Part shown: positions 40,670 to 48,962 of the stretch, piece by piece
How positions within the stretch are numbered: position 1 is the stretch's first letter
Layout of the letters: the number at the start of each line of letters is the position of its first letter
Assembly (NCBI RefSeq): GCF_020524025.1
Contig: NZ_JAIVKN010000008.1
Location: 1-48,962 of the forward strand
Direction of reading: 5' to 3'
Length of the DNA: 48,962 nt
From: Halobacillus litoralis
Lineage (GTDB): Bacteria > Bacillota > Bacilli > Bacillales > Halobacillaceae
Notes under the pieces: generated by a model
What the model was told of the DNA's origin: nothing
What the model saw: the letters and a program-made list of their open reading frames with translations, nothing else
Database searches by the model: none
Program-made: the position numbers and the translations under genes

Positions 40670-40688
40670 TGTCGAGACATATGTCGAA
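40670..40688 (+). promoter_or_regulatory. Tandem Spo0A boxes at the abrB start site
   Basis: TGTCGAG (40670-40676, one mismatch) and TGTCGAA (40682-40688, perfect core) lie immediately downstream of the -10, at about +1 to +15. In B. subtilis Spo0A~P represses abrB through two boxes in the same place. Confidence 0.75.
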
Positions 40689-40727
40689 ACATGGCGATTA
40701 AACTTTTGATTGAGGGGAGACAGAAAA

Positions 40728-41003
40728 ATGAAATCTACAGGTATCGTACGTAAAGTCGACGAACTTGGTCGTGTGGTTATTCCGATCGAGCTGCGTCGCA
40801 CATTGGGGATCAATGAAAAGGACGCACTTGAAATTTATGTGGACGATGACCGCATCGTTCTTAAGAAATACAAACCTAATATGACTTGTCATATTACTGG
40901 GGAAGTTTCTGATGGTAATATGAAACTTGCCAATGGCAACCTGGTTCTTAGCAAAGAAGGCGCTCAAATGCTTTTGCAGGAACTACAAGACAACCTTAAA
41001 TAA
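40728..41003 (+). CDS. abrB: Transition-state regulator AbrB
   Basis: DNA-binding repressor of post-exponential and sporulation genes during growth. The ATG at 40728, eight bases after GAGGGGAG, gives 91 residues. The N-terminal swapped-hairpin domain (MKSTGIVRKVDELGRVVIPIE, about 1-50, with the DNA-contacting arginines) is followed by the C-terminal multimerization region (about 55-91). It is the only protein gene on the plus strand and runs against metG and rsmI, as in B. subtilis. Promoter and 0A boxes are clear. Confidence 0.97.
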   Translation: MKSTGIVRKVDELGRVVIPIELRRTLGINEKDALEIYVDDDRIVLKKYKPNMTCHITGEVSDGNMKLANGNLVLSKEGAQMLLQELQDNLK

Positions 41004-41076
41004 ATAATATAGAGATAAATAAATAGACAGGCGACAAACTGGTTAATAGAAAAAAAGAAAATAGACATATGTTAAA

Positions 41077-41117
41077 TAAATCCCTTACTGTTTACAGGCC
41101 TGACAGTAAGGGATTTT
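41077..41117. terminator. Bidirectional terminator between abrB and rsmI
   Basis: AAATCCCTTACTGT pairs with ACAGTAAGGGATTT around a loop of about ten bases, with T runs on both strands. It can end both abrB (plus) and the long tmk-to-rsmI transcript (minus). Confidence 0.9.
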
Positions 41118-41118
41118 C

Positions 41119-42003
41119 TTATGTTTCACGATCAACATGGTAAGCTTGATAAACTTCTCTTTTAGGCAGCTTCCGATCAAGTGCCGTCTGCTTAATGGCA
41201 TCTTTATTCTTCATGTTGTCTGTGTTCATATAATGTTCAACGTGGTCAATTACAGACAAATGAGACCACCAACTCTCTTTTTCTGCTTCTTCCTCTTCTC
41301 CTGATCCTTCGACAAGAACGCAGAACTCACCACGGATCTCCTGTTCATTCGTCCACTCTACCAGCTCCGATAACGAACCACGTACATATTCTTCATACCG
41401 CTTGGACAGCTCTCTTGCCAAGGTTGCTTTCCGGTCCCCGAGCATTTCATTTAGGTGGGAGATCATTTCCTTCAGTCGATGAGGTGACTCATAAAAGACC
41501 AATGTAGCCTGAAGCGGTTTAAGCCGGTCTAATATCACTTTCCGGTCCTTCTTCTTACGTGGCAGAAAGCCACAAAAATGGAATTCCTCTGTTGGAAGTC
41601 CTGAACCGGCTAATGCAGGAAGAGCAGCATTGGCTCCCGGAAGGACGACAACCGGAATGTCCATATCAATAGCTCTTTCCACTAAATCTGAGCCTGGATC
41701 TGATATTCCCGGCATACCCGCATCACTGACAATGGCAATATCCTCCTGGCCAAGCAGACGTTCGATGAGCTGTGGACCTTTTGTGTGTTTGTTATGTTCA
41801 TGATAACTAACTAAAGGGGTTGTGATGTCAAAATGATTCAGTAATTTTTTTGTGTTTCGTGTATCCTCTGCGCCGATAAAATCTACTTGTTTTAAAATAG
41901 ATACGGAGCGATATGTCATATCCTCTAAATTACCAATAGGGGTAGGAACTATATATAAGGTGCCTTTCGTCTGGGTCTGACTAAAACTCTTCTGTATTTT
42001 CAA
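41119..42003 (-). CDS. rsmI: 16S rRNA (cytidine(1402)-2'-O)-methyltransferase
   Basis: Methylates the ribose of C1402 in the 30S P site. The 294-residue protein is a tetrapyrrole-methylase-fold enzyme with LYIVPTPIGNLEDMTYRS near the start, GAEDTRNTKKLLNHF, ALVSDAGMPGISDPG-type loop and a C-terminal helical region. The start is a TTG at 42003 with GGAAGGA upstream; it overlaps the GIY-YIG gene by 23 bp. Last gene of the long run from the decarboxylase. Confidence 0.95.
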   Translation of the reverse strand: MKIQKSFSQTQTKGTLYIVPTPIGNLEDMTYRSVSILKQVDFIGAEDTRNTKKLLNHFDITTPLVSYHEHNKHTKGPQLIERLLGQEDIAIVSDAGMPGISDPGSDLVERAIDMDIPVVVLPGANAALPALAGSGLPTEEFHFCGFLPRKKKDRKVILDRLKPLQATLVFYESPHRLKEMISHLNEMLGDRKATLARELSKRYEEYVRGSLSELVEWTNEQEIRGEFCVLVEGSGEEEEAEKESWWSHLSVIDHVEHYMNTDNMKNKDAIKQTALDRKLPKREVYQAYHVDRET

Positions 42004-42268
42004 AAGGACGTCCTTCCTTCCTGGTTGATATCCATTGTTCTTTCTGCTCTCTCGTCATCTTTTTGAGACGATATTCTTCCTGCATAGCCTCTGACTTTGT
42101 TGGATAGGTCTGAAATGCTTCTAAAACAAGCGGTCCGCGGCCTCTTGTGTATTTCGCTCCTTGTCCTTTTTGATGCTTATCGATCCTCGCTTTTAAATTA
42201 TTGGTATATCCTGTATAAAGCGTGTGATCTTTGCAGCGAAGCATATAAACGAAGTGACTATTCTCCAT
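41981..42268 (-). CDS. yazA: GIY-YIG nuclease-superfamily protein (YazA/UPF0213)
   Basis: 95 residues. The GIY-YIG fold is seen in [21 protein letters not shown], with the catalytic arginine region [10 protein letters not shown] and the glutamate near [11 protein letters not shown] stand-alone catalytic module of the UvrC/SLX1 type; substrate unknown. It overlaps trmN6 by 11 bp and rsmI by 23 bp. Confidence 0.93.
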   Translation of the reverse strand: MENSHFVYMLRCKDHTLYTGYTNNLKARIDKHQKGQGAKYTRGRGPLVLEAFQTYPTKSEAMQEEYRLKKMTREQKEQWISTRKEGRPFENTEEF

Positions 42269-43001
42269 AAAGAATTTCCCTTATCTCATCCGTGTATTCA
42301 TCCTCATTTGTCAAAGCATAGAGAGGAGGGAGAATCTTCAACCCTGGTTTCCCATCACGCACACCTTCAATAAGCAGGATATTCGCTTCCTTTCCTTCTT
42401 TGGGATAGACAAGTCTCATTCTTTTTGGCTCTAACTTATTCGCTCGAAATGATTCAATGATATCAATCAATCGATCGGGACGATGAACCATAGACACTTT
42501 CCCACCGGATTTCGCTAATTTGCTGCATGATTGAACAACCTCATCCAACGTACAGTGGATTTCATGACGAGCGATGGCTAAGTGTTCGTTTAAGTTTTTC
42601 CTGTCACTTTCAGGGGTAGAAAAATAGGGAGGGTTACATGTAACAAGATCAAATTTATCATTTCCATAATACGCCGGCATATCTTTTAAATCACCGTGAA
42701 TCATATGGAGCTGATCCCCCAGCTGGTTTAAATTGATATTCCGCACAGCCATGTCATAGAGTCTTTCCTGTATCTCCACACCAGTAATCGGAACATTTGA
42801 CCTTGTGGAAAGGAATAGAGGGATGACCCCATTTCCTGTACATAAATCGAGAATTTTTCCTCTTGTCTTTGGCACATAAGTGAAATCCGCCAGCAGAACA
42901 GCGTCCAGCGAAAAGGCAAAGACACTGGGACTTTGGATGATTCTCATATTTTCCTTTGCTAGTAAAAAATCAATTCTCTCATCATCATATAGTTGAACCA
43001 T
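42258..43001 (-). CDS. trmN6: tRNA1(Val) (adenine(37)-N6)-methyltransferase
   Basis: Class I SAM methyltransferase (YabB). From ATG 43001, with AGGAATAAGG upstream, it has 247 residues: the SAM loop [16 protein letters not shown] (about 50-65) and the amino-methylase motif NPPYF (about 124-128). The specific tRNA target is inferred from family and genomic position. Confidence 0.92.
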   Translation of the reverse strand: MVQLYDDERIDFLLAKENMRIIQSPSVFAFSLDAVLLADFTYVPKTRGKILDLCTGNGVIPLFLSTRSNVPITGVEIQERLYDMAVRNINLNQLGDQLHMIHGDLKDMPAYYGNDKFDLVTCNPPYFSTPESDRKNLNEHLAIARHEIHCTLDEVVQSCSKLAKSGGKVSMVHRPDRLIDIIESFRANKLEPKRMRLVYPKEGKEANILLIEGVRDGKPGLKILPPLYALTNEDEYTDEIREILYGE

Positions 43002-43077
43002 CAAACCTTATTCCTTTCTTCTATCGATATAAAGAGAGCCCTTCCTCGGACGAGCAAGGAAAGGCTTGGACCTGGAG

Positions 43078-43425
43078 TTATTTCTTTTTATTCAAAAATG
43101 ACAAACAGAATAAGCAGTCTTCGTCCCTTGGGCTGCCAAAATGTAAATTACAAATATGAAAGCCTTCTTCGTAAAGTCGAGCCAGGTTGTCATAGCCTTC
43201 GCCGACTACTGTGCCCTTGTCCTGTTTAGTCGTGGACGAGGATGCTTCTTCTTTTTCATTTTCTTTTTCTAATCGTTGTCGCAAATGATGATTTTCTAGC
43301 GATAAATGCTGGTTTTCTTCCAAAAGATAAGCCAGCTGCTTTTTCAAATCGCCGAGCTGCTCATAGAGCTCTCCGATTTGACTCTCAAAATGGGACACTT
43401 GTTCAAATATGGCTTTCTTATTCAC
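43078..43425 (-). CDS. yabA: Replication initiation control protein YabA
   Basis: Binds DnaA and DnaN and prevents over-initiation. The start is GTG 43425, six bases after GGTGGAG; this gives 115 residues and the family N-terminus (M)[17 protein letters not shown]. An ORF extended to 43479 would overlap ricT. The N-terminal leucine-zipper coiled coil (about 5-55) tetramerizes; the C-terminal zinc motif is [10 protein letters not shown] plus CLFC. It lies 16 bp after ricT in the holB cluster. Confidence 0.95.
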   Translation of the reverse strand: MNKKAIFEQVSHFESQIGELYEQLGDLKKQLAYLLEENQHLSLENHHLRQRLEKENEKEEASSSTTKQDKGTVVGEGYDNLARLYEEGFHICNLHFGSPRDEDCLFCLSFLNKKK

Positions 43426-43441
43426 GCTCGACTCCACCCTT

Positions 43442-44269
43442 TTATTCTGAGGCTTCGGTTTGAAGTACTCCCTCGTCAATCAGCTCTTGTAAAGAGTACT
43501 CGAGGACACGCTCTTTGTCGCGAAATTCAATTTGGACCATACGCTCCAACATATTGAGTCCGACGACTTTTCCTCTCCCAAAGGAAGTTGATATATTTTC
43601 ACCGAGGTCTGGAAGCTCTTTTTTCGCATTTTCATAATCATCATTCTCATACTTGAGACAACACATTAAGCGGCCGCACAGTCCAGAGATCTTCGCTGGA
43701 TTCAGCGATAAATTCTGATCCTTGGCCATTTTTATTGAAACAGGCTCGAAATCACCTAAAAACGTTGAGCAACACAGCATCCGTCCGCAGGGACCGATAC
43801 CTCCAAGCATTTTTGCTTCATCTCTTACGCCGATTTGTCTTAGTTCAATTCTTGTCTTAAAGACAGAAGCAAGGTCTTTCACCAGCGTACGAAAATCGAC
43901 GCGGCCATCTGCTGTAAAATAGAAGATGACTTTGTTGCGGTCAAACGTGTATTCAACATCGACAAGATTCATGTCCAATTTATGTTCGCGAATTTTCTTC
44001 TCACAAACTTGGTAGGCTTTACGTGCGTTGTCTTTGTTTTCATCCACCGTTACTTTATCTTTATCATCTGCAATACGGATGACTTTCTTAAGAGGTAAAA
44101 CAACGTCTTCTTCATCTATGGATTTATTAGCAAGGACAACTTTCCCGAATTCGATCCCCCGAACTGTTTCGACGATTACATAGTCCTCTGTCGTCATCTG
44201 CAGGTCACCTGGATCGAAATAGTACACTTTACCGGCTTGCTTAAATCGGACACCTACAACTTCGATCAT
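43442..44269 (-). CDS. ricT: RicT (YaaT), PSP1-domain subunit of the Y-complex
   Basis: Forms an Fe-S-containing complex with RicA and RicF that promotes RNase Y cleavage of mRNAs and affects the Spo0A phosphorelay and competence. The 275-residue protein has the PSP1 C-terminal domain with cysteines C161, C166, C167, C198, C203 and C204 (GPCGRMLCC and [10 protein letters not shown]). It starts 7 bp after holB, as in B. subtilis. Confidence 0.95.
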   Translation of the reverse strand: MIEVVGVRFKQAGKVYYFDPGDLQMTTEDYVIVETVRGIEFGKVVLANKSIDEEDVVLPLKKVIRIADDKDKVTVDENKDNARKAYQVCEKKIREHKLDMNLVDVEYTFDRNKVIFYFTADGRVDFRTLVKDLASVFKTRIELRQIGVRDEAKMLGGIGPCGRMLCCSTFLGDFEPVSIKMAKDQNLSLNPAKISGLCGRLMCCLKYENDDYENAKKELPDLGENISTSFGRGKVVGLNMLERMVQIEFRDKERVLEYSLQELIDEGVLQTEASE

Positions 44270-44276
44270 ACGATCA

Positions 44277-45263
44277 TCACCTCTGTAGTTGAAGGGTAAG
44301 TTGTTCCATCACTAAATTAGGATGGACATTTTGATTTATCTTTCGTTTCGCCTCAAGAATTGTAGACATAGAACGGGCTGCTTTTTGACGTGACCATCTC
44401 ATAGAAGCCTGGTTCAGTTTCTCTCTTTCTGTCGTAAACACGATGGATTCTTCCCGGTCCAAAAGTACATTCATCACATCTTGGAACCAAAGCATTAATA
44501 CATCGAGGCCACGCAGCAACTGAGAACGTTCCTTAAAATGAGGCATCCACTGATGATTGATAAACAAAAGTCCTTCATTTGGTTTATTTTGAAGCACTTC
44601 AATTAATTGTATCACTAATTTTCGTCCATTCGCAAACCACTCATCTTCATTCATTTCCAGTGCTTCTGTTAAATTATTCGTTAAAGCAGCAAGAAGCTTT
44701 GCATTTGATGAAGATACGCCCTCTTCCATCAATTTCTCTTCCACACGCTTTTGATTTAAAGGCTGAAATGCCAGAAGCTGACACCTGGAACGAATGGTAT
44801 CCAAAATGGCTGGACCACTCTCTGTTAAAAGCATAGCTGTGGTCTGCTGACTTGGTTCTTCCAAAAACTTGAGAAGCCGGTTCGAAGCGTTCACTGTCAT
44901 CTTTTCTGCATCGACGATAATGTAAACCTTTCGATTCGACTCAAGACCTGTATACGTAAATTCTTTCTGTAAATGAAGGATCTGGTCTTTTTTAATGGAC
45001 TGACCATCAGGTTCAATCCAGTGAAGGTCAGGATGATTGCCCGAGTCAATTCTATGACAATCACGACAATCCTGACATGGATCTGCTCCCTGCCGGAACT
45101 TACAGAAGATACTTTTTGCAAATAGCAGGCTCATTTCCCGTTTTCCGGTTCCCCGGTTCCCCTGAAACAAATAAGCATGAGAAATCCGGTCTTTCTTAAA
45201 GCTGTTCATTAACATCTGCGCAGCCAGAGGTTGAATACTTTTCATTTCTGTCCATGTCTGCAT
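44277..45263 (-). CDS. holB: DNA polymerase III delta' subunit
   Basis: Clamp-loader subunit. The 328-residue AAA+ protein has a P-loop-like FQGNRGTGK (34-41), a zinc module with C54, C63, C66 and C69, and the SRC arginine-finger motif (IRSRCQLL). The C-terminal collar domain is less conserved. It lies between yaaR and ricT. Confidence 0.95.
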   Translation of the reverse strand: MQTWTEMKSIQPLAAQMLMNSFKKDRISHAYLFQGNRGTGKREMSLLFAKSIFCKFRQGADPCQDCRDCHRIDSGNHPDLHWIEPDGQSIKKDQILHLQKEFTYTGLESNRKVYIIVDAEKMTVNASNRLLKFLEEPSQQTTAMLLTESGPAILDTIRSRCQLLAFQPLNQKRVEEKLMEEGVSSSNAKLLAALTNNLTEALEMNEDEWFANGRKLVIQLIEVLQNKPNEGLLFINHQWMPHFKERSQLLRGLDVLMLWFQDVMNVLLDREESIVFTTEREKLNQASMRWSRQKAARSMSTILEAKRKINQNVHPNLVMEQLTLQLQR

Positions 45264-45276
45264 AGTTATTCCGTCC

Positions 45277-45714
45277 TTAAGTGTATAAATTGATAAGCAA
45301 ACCTTTAATCTCTCCGATGAGACCCAGCAGATCCACCGTTCGCTTTTCCTGGTCGATCACAGCATCCGTCAGGTCTTTCAACTTTTCATCCAGACACTCC
45401 ACTATGGTTAACTTTCGTGTATGTCCGTGAGGGTTCCAATGTTGAGAATGCTTGAGGTTCATCCCATGCTGTAACTCTTTCATAAAATCCTTAATGAGTC
45501 GCTTATACTTAGCTAAATCACGGAAAGAGCGGGAACGGGCCACCCGTTCCCCCTGAGAGGTAATGGTATGAATGAGACGATTCAACTGAGCTTCCTGAAG
45601 CTTTTGACTTTGGGATTGAACCATTGCATCAAAAGGAATCCTCCCCTGAGACTGCTTGTTCATCTGCTTATGCTTCCCGTCCAACTGCGTACGCATTTCT
45701 TGTGTGATCTTCAT
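45277..45714 (-). CDS. yaaR: YaaR family protein (DUF327)
   Basis: 145 residues, largely helical and charged, with LNRLIHTITSQGERVARSRSF and KDFMKEL segments typical of the family. It is always found between darA and holB in Bacillaceae. No enzymatic motif is visible and the function is unknown; a replication link is only suggested by neighbours. Confidence 0.9.
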   Translation of the reverse strand: MKITQEMRTQLDGKHKQMNKQSQGRIPFDAMVQSQSQKLQEAQLNRLIHTITSQGERVARSRSFRDLAKYKRLIKDFMKELQHGMNLKHSQHWNPHGHTRKLTIVECLDEKLKDLTDAVIDQEKRTVDLLGLIGEIKGLLINLYT

Positions 45715-45732
45715 ATAGAAACCCTTTCTGTA

Positions 45733-46068
<336 letters not shown>

Positions 46069-46117
46069 TTACCCTCCTGTTGGGTGTTTTATGTTTATTA
46101 TATCAAAAGGTATGAAC

Positions 46118-46753
46118 TCATGATGGCAGGCAATTCCGCAGAATTTGAAGTGCGTCTTCTTTTACTCTTTCAAAAGATTGACCAGCATCCAAGGTTTGAA
46201 TACGGTCAGGGTAACGTGAAGCAAGATCCTGATAGGCCTGGTAGACTTGCTGATGAAAATCCAAATGTTCAAGGTCGAGCCTGTTCTGTTCACGTTCTTT
46301 ATTTTCCATAATCCGATTTAACCCTTGTTCCGGTTCTATATTAAACAAAAGAGTCACATCCGGCATGCAGTCATCAATGGCAAATTCATTAATCGCATTG
46401 ACTTCCTCCAGCCCGATTCCTCTTGCCACCCCCTGATAGGCAAGACTAGAATCAAGAAAACGATCGCAGAGGACAATTTTACCTTCCTGAAGGGCAGGAA
46501 TTACCTTCTCAACTAAATGCTGGCGTCGGGCTGCCGCATACAAGAGAGCCTCTGTCCGCCGATCCATTTCCGTATGAGAAGGGTTCAGGATGACCTCTCT
46601 TATTTTCTCTGCAATACGGATGCCTCCAGGTTCTCTTGTTTCTAAAACCTGATACCCTTCACTTTTCAGTTCTTTTCCAATTTCGCGGAGTACGGAAGAC
46701 TTTCCAGCTCCTTCCCCGCCTTCAAATGTTACAAACAACCCTCTCACATTCAT
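46118..46753 (-). CDS. tmk: Thymidylate kinase
   Basis: Phosphorylates dTMP to dTDP. The 211-residue protein has the P-loop [11 protein letters not shown] (10-20), the DR motif [14 protein letters not shown] (about 92-105) and a lid region. The ATG overlaps the decarboxylase stop by four bases with AAAGGAGA upstream, so translation is coupled. Confidence 0.97.
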   Translation of the reverse strand: MNVRGLFVTFEGGEGAGKSSVLREIGKELKSEGYQVLETREPGGIRIAEKIREVILNPSHTEMDRRTEALLYAAARRQHLVEKVIPALQEGKIVLCDRFLDSSLAYQGVARGIGLEEVNAINEFAIDDCMPDVTLLFNIEPEQGLNRIMENKEREQNRLDLEHLDFHQQVYQAYQDLASRYPDRIQTLDAGQSFERVKEDALQILRNCLPS

Positions 46754-48177
46754 TCTCCTTTAAACACTCGTATCCCTTTTTCAATAGTGGCATTCTGAAA
46801 ACGTGCGCCTTGTTCAATTAACAACTGTACGTATTTATAATGCTGCTTGGAAATGCGCTCTCCTTTTAAAATCAGAGGAATACCAGGTGGATAAGGAATG
46901 ACGGCTTCTGAGGCAATGCGGCCCACCGACCGTTCCCAACCCACAATCTCTTCAGGTAACGTCTGCATATAGGAGTAGCTCCACTCAAGCGTTTGAATTG
47001 GTGGAAACGAAATTTGATCTTGTTTTATTGTAGCATGGTTTTTCTCTTTTTTTAATTTGGATTCAACAGCTGACAGCCGCGTTTTCAGTTCCTCTATAGA
47101 AAATGTAGGTTCTAACCCCAATACGAGCAGCAGTTGATGAGAAACAGCCATCTCAGGTATGATCCCTTCGGACTCAAAAGCTTCTGATAAAGCATAACCA
47201 GACATTTCTTCAGGCTCTAGGGTGAGTTTTAAAGGATCATCCAGCGGACCTGAAGGAAGCAGTGTCCAGAAAGATTCGTAGTTATTAAAAAGCTCTCTTA
47301 TTTCTTTAATGAAAGATATTAAGCGTTCTTCATCTGCTTTCGTCCATGTTTCCATATAGGACCTTGCAAGATCGAGACTCGCCATCAGCGGATAAGATGG
47401 ACTGCTGGATTGAAGCATTTGTAAATAATGACGCACCCGGTCTACGCTTACCCTTTTCCCTTTAACATGAAGATATGAAGCCATTGTCATAGCGGGGGAC
47501 ATTTTGTGAGCGGATTGTACAACAGCATCAGCTCCTGCTTCCAAGGCGGTTGAAGGAAATAAACCGCCTAATTGAAACTGCACGCCGTGGGCCTCATCTA
47601 TTAATAGTGGTAAATCATAGTGGTGAACGCGCTCAGCGATGGCTCCTAAATCAAAGGTTCTCCCAAAATAATCGGGATACGTTAAGATGACAGCCTTACT
47701 ATCCGGATACTTCTTCAGGGCTGCTTCAATGGATGCTGCTGTTACTTTACTATACCGGTTTGTCTCGGACTCATAAGAGGGAGACACAAACACCGGGCTT
47801 GCTCCAGCGAGTTCCAATCCATTTAACACAGACTTATGACAGTTCCTCTGAACAATCACTTGATCTCCCTGCTGACATACAGACAATATCAAAGCTAAAT
47901 TTCCAACGGTGGTTCCATTCACTAAAAAGAAAGTCTCATCACTTCCAAAGAATTCACCAGCCTTATCCTGGGCCTCTTTAATAACACCTTCTGGAGCGTG
48001 CAGATCATCTAAACCCGTAACCTCCGTGGCATCCATCTCCAGTACAGACTGGAAACCCGGCAGAGAAGCATTGTAAAAAACTCTGCCATACTTATGACCC
48101 GGCACATGAAAAGAGATCGGGTCCTGTCCTATATTGGTCATCAGCGCATCATAAAGCGGCGCATGAAGATTCTTCAA
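46750..48177 (-). CDS. yaaO: Orn/Lys/Arg decarboxylase-family PLP protein (YaaO)
   Basis: PLP-dependent fold-type I protein of the basic amino-acid decarboxylase family. The best start is TTG 48177, five bases after GAAGAAGGTG, giving about 475 residues; a GTG at 48198 has no ribosome site. [10 protein letters not shown] near the N-terminus, the [12 protein letters not shown] loop, DEAHGVQF and the PLP-lysine motif [12 protein letters not shown] are intact. The C-terminal domain (from about 330) is shorter than in inducible LdcC/SpeA-type enzymes. The substrate is not certain. Next to tmk, as in B. subtilis, but xpaC and yaaN are missing upstream. Confidence 0.9.
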   Translation of the reverse strand: MKNLHAPLYDALMTNIGQDPISFHVPGHKYGRVFYNASLPGFQSVLEMDATEVTGLDDLHAPEGVIKEAQDKAGEFFGSDETFFLVNGTTVGNLALILSVCQQGDQVIVQRNCHKSVLNGLELAGASPVFVSPSYESETNRYSKVTAASIEAALKKYPDSKAVILTYPDYFGRTFDLGAIAERVHHYDLPLLIDEAHGVQFQLGGLFPSTALEAGADAVVQSAHKMSPAMTMASYLHVKGKRVSVDRVRHYLQMLQSSSPSYPLMASLDLARSYMETWTKADEERLISFIKEIRELFNNYESFWTLLPSGPLDDPLKLTLEPEEMSGYALSEAFESEGIIPEMAVSHQLLLVLGLEPTFSIEELKTRLSAVESKLKKEKNHATIKQDQISFPPIQTLEWSYSYMQTLPEEIVGWERSVGRIASEAVIPYPPGIPLILKGERISKQHYKYVQLLIEQGARFQNATIEKGIRVFKGE

Positions 48178-48260
48178 CGTAACACCTTCTTCCCACACTC
48201 AAGCGTACCTAAATTCAACCACACAAGCAATACATGCCAGTTCAGTTAAATACCAATTAA

Positions 48261-48303
48261 AAAACCACTCCCCCTTGTGGTACATAGGAGCAGTGGTTTT
48301 TTC
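48261..48303 (-). terminator. csfB terminator
   Basis: AAAACCACTGCTCC pairs with GGGGGAGTGGTTTT (one or two mismatches) around a central loop, with T runs on both sides, so it could act in both directions. Confidence 0.78.
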
Positions 48304-48370
48304 TTTAAGCAATCTATTATATGGGTGTGCCGTTGTTTCTTTACGGTTTACCAGAGAAACTTTAAATAAT

Positions 48371-48553
48371 TCAGGATGGGATCATGGATTTATGAGCTTT
48401 TGACATTTGCTTTACAAAGTAATCATACTTTGGATCATCCGTTGAGGTCTGTATCATTTCAGCTTCGCACGATTCACAAATAAAAACCTGAAGCAGATAA
48501 AGACCTTTTTCCGTTTCTTTTGAACAAATACTACACTGGTGCTTTTTCTTCAT
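48371..48553 (-). CDS. csfB: Anti-sigma-G factor CsfB (Gin)
   Basis: Inhibits sigma-G (and sigma-E) so that sigma-G does not act too early in the forespore. The 60-residue protein has two zinc knuckles, C7/C10 (CSIC) and C26/C29 (CESC), and the conserved tail TSTDDPKYDYFVKQM. GGGAG precedes the ATG. The sigma-F promoter upstream fits the known regulation in B. subtilis, where csfB also lies just after an rRNA operon. Confidence 0.94.
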   Translation of the reverse strand: MKKKHQCSICSKETEKGLYLLQVFICESCEAEMIQTSTDDPKYDYFVKQMSKAHKSMIPS

Positions 48554-48604
48554 TTCTCCCGTCTCCCTTCTTGTTACTAGCCATCCTTTTAGAAGATTTA
48601 CTCT

Positions 48605-48633
48605 TAGTATCTCCTAATCTAGTAAACCTATAC
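48605..48633 (-). promoter_or_regulatory. csfB sigma-F promoter
   Basis: GTATA (48629-48633), 14-bp spacer, GGAGATACTA (48605-48614). All defined positions match the sigma-F consensus, the spacer being one base short. Confidence 0.78.
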
Positions 48634-48804
48634 ATCAAACAAGAGAATTTCAGGAACTTTTATAGTTAAAGCACAGCTTCAAGGATTAGAAAAAAGTTCG
48701 ATTATGATTGGCAGGTCCTGTGCCCACATCAAACGCCCTGCATCCTGCAGGACCGGAAAGCGGGAAACTGCAAGAACCGCCTTGCACTCTATAAATATCT
48801 ATAA

Positions 48805-48844
48805 AACAAAAAAATCCCTTCAGGACTTTTATCCTGAAGGGATT
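48805..48844 (-). terminator. rRNA operon terminator
   Basis: AATCCCTTCAGGA pairs perfectly with TCCTGAAGGGATT around TAAAAG, followed by seven T residues on the minus strand, right after the 5S gene. From 48634 to 48804 I see no gene, only a possible hairpin at 48711-48752. Confidence 0.93.
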
Positions 48845-48850
48845 GCTGTT

Positions 48851-48962
48851 GACGTGGCGGCGTCCTACTCTCACGGGGGTAAACCCGACTACCATCGGCG
48901 CTGAAGAGCTTAACTGCTGTGTTCGGCATGGGAACAGGTGTGACCTCTTCGCCTTCACCACC
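48851..48962 (-). rRNA. rrf: 5S ribosomal RNA (5' end cut by window edge)
   Basis: The minus strand reads the conserved 5S segments GGCGAAGAGGTCACACC, CCCATGCCGAACACAGCAG, TTAAGCTCTTCAGCGCCGA and GAGAGTAGGACGCCGCC. About 112 nt are present of a usual 116-117, so only a few 5' bases are missing. It is the last gene of an rRNA operon lying beyond the right edge. Confidence 0.95.

Noticed and set aside
48686-48961. ORFs overlapping the 5S gene on both strands
   Set aside because: They cover a conserved rRNA and its terminator; coding here is not credible.

Overview
The window is a chromosomal block from an endospore-forming member of the Bacillaceae. Gene order follows the origin-proximal part of the Bacillus subtilis chromosome between two rRNA operons (the rrnA to rrnW interval), with local losses. 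Acidic protein tails and moderate GC suggest a moderately halophilic genus such as Halobacillus, Thalassobacillus or Pontibacillus; this genus-level guess is inference only. Almost everything lies on the minus strand, so transcription runs from the right edge to the left. The right edge holds a 5S rRNA gene cut by the window end. The left edge holds three tandem promoters and the leader of the next rRNA operon, whose 16S gene must start just outside. Only abrB and a tRNA-Met/tRNA-Glu pair lie on the plus strand.

Right to left: csfB (anti-sigma-G); a decarboxylase, tmk, darA, yaaR, holB, ricT, yabA, trmN6, a GIY-YIG gene and rsmI form one tight replication and nucleic-acid-modification run; abrB faces it. 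Then metG, tatD, yabE, rnmV-rsmA, yabG, veg, sspF, ispE, purR, spoVG, glmU-prs, ctc, pth, fin, mfd, spoVT, yabM-mazG-rqcP, yabP-yabQ-divIC, yabR, the tRNA pair, spoIIE, yabS-yabT, tilS-hpt, ftsH, coaX-hslO, cysK, folP-folB-folK and lysS.

The block mixes housekeeping functions (translation, folate, cysteine, PRPP, cell-wall precursor and isoprenoid synthesis, proteolysis, transcription-coupled repair) with an unusually dense set of sporulation regulators. Promoter reading supports this: Spo0A boxes at abrB, a 21-bp-spacer promoter at spoIIE, sigma-H at spoVG, sigma-F at fin and csfB, sigma-G at spoVT and sspF, a sigma-K-like -10 at yabG, and a sigma-B-type promoter at ctc. Thus almost every step of the sporulation sigma cascade is represented by a readable promoter.

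Compared with B. subtilis as I remember it, pabB/pabA/pabC, yacD, yazB, dusB, ridA (yabJ), xpaC and yaaN are absent from their usual places. I found no prophage, insertion sequence, CRISPR array or clearly new multigene system. The least explained elements are a tandem pair of long imperfect hairpins between mfd and spoVT, a terminator-like hairpin immediately after the lysS promoter, and short hairpins at the predicted 5' ends of rRNA transcripts.
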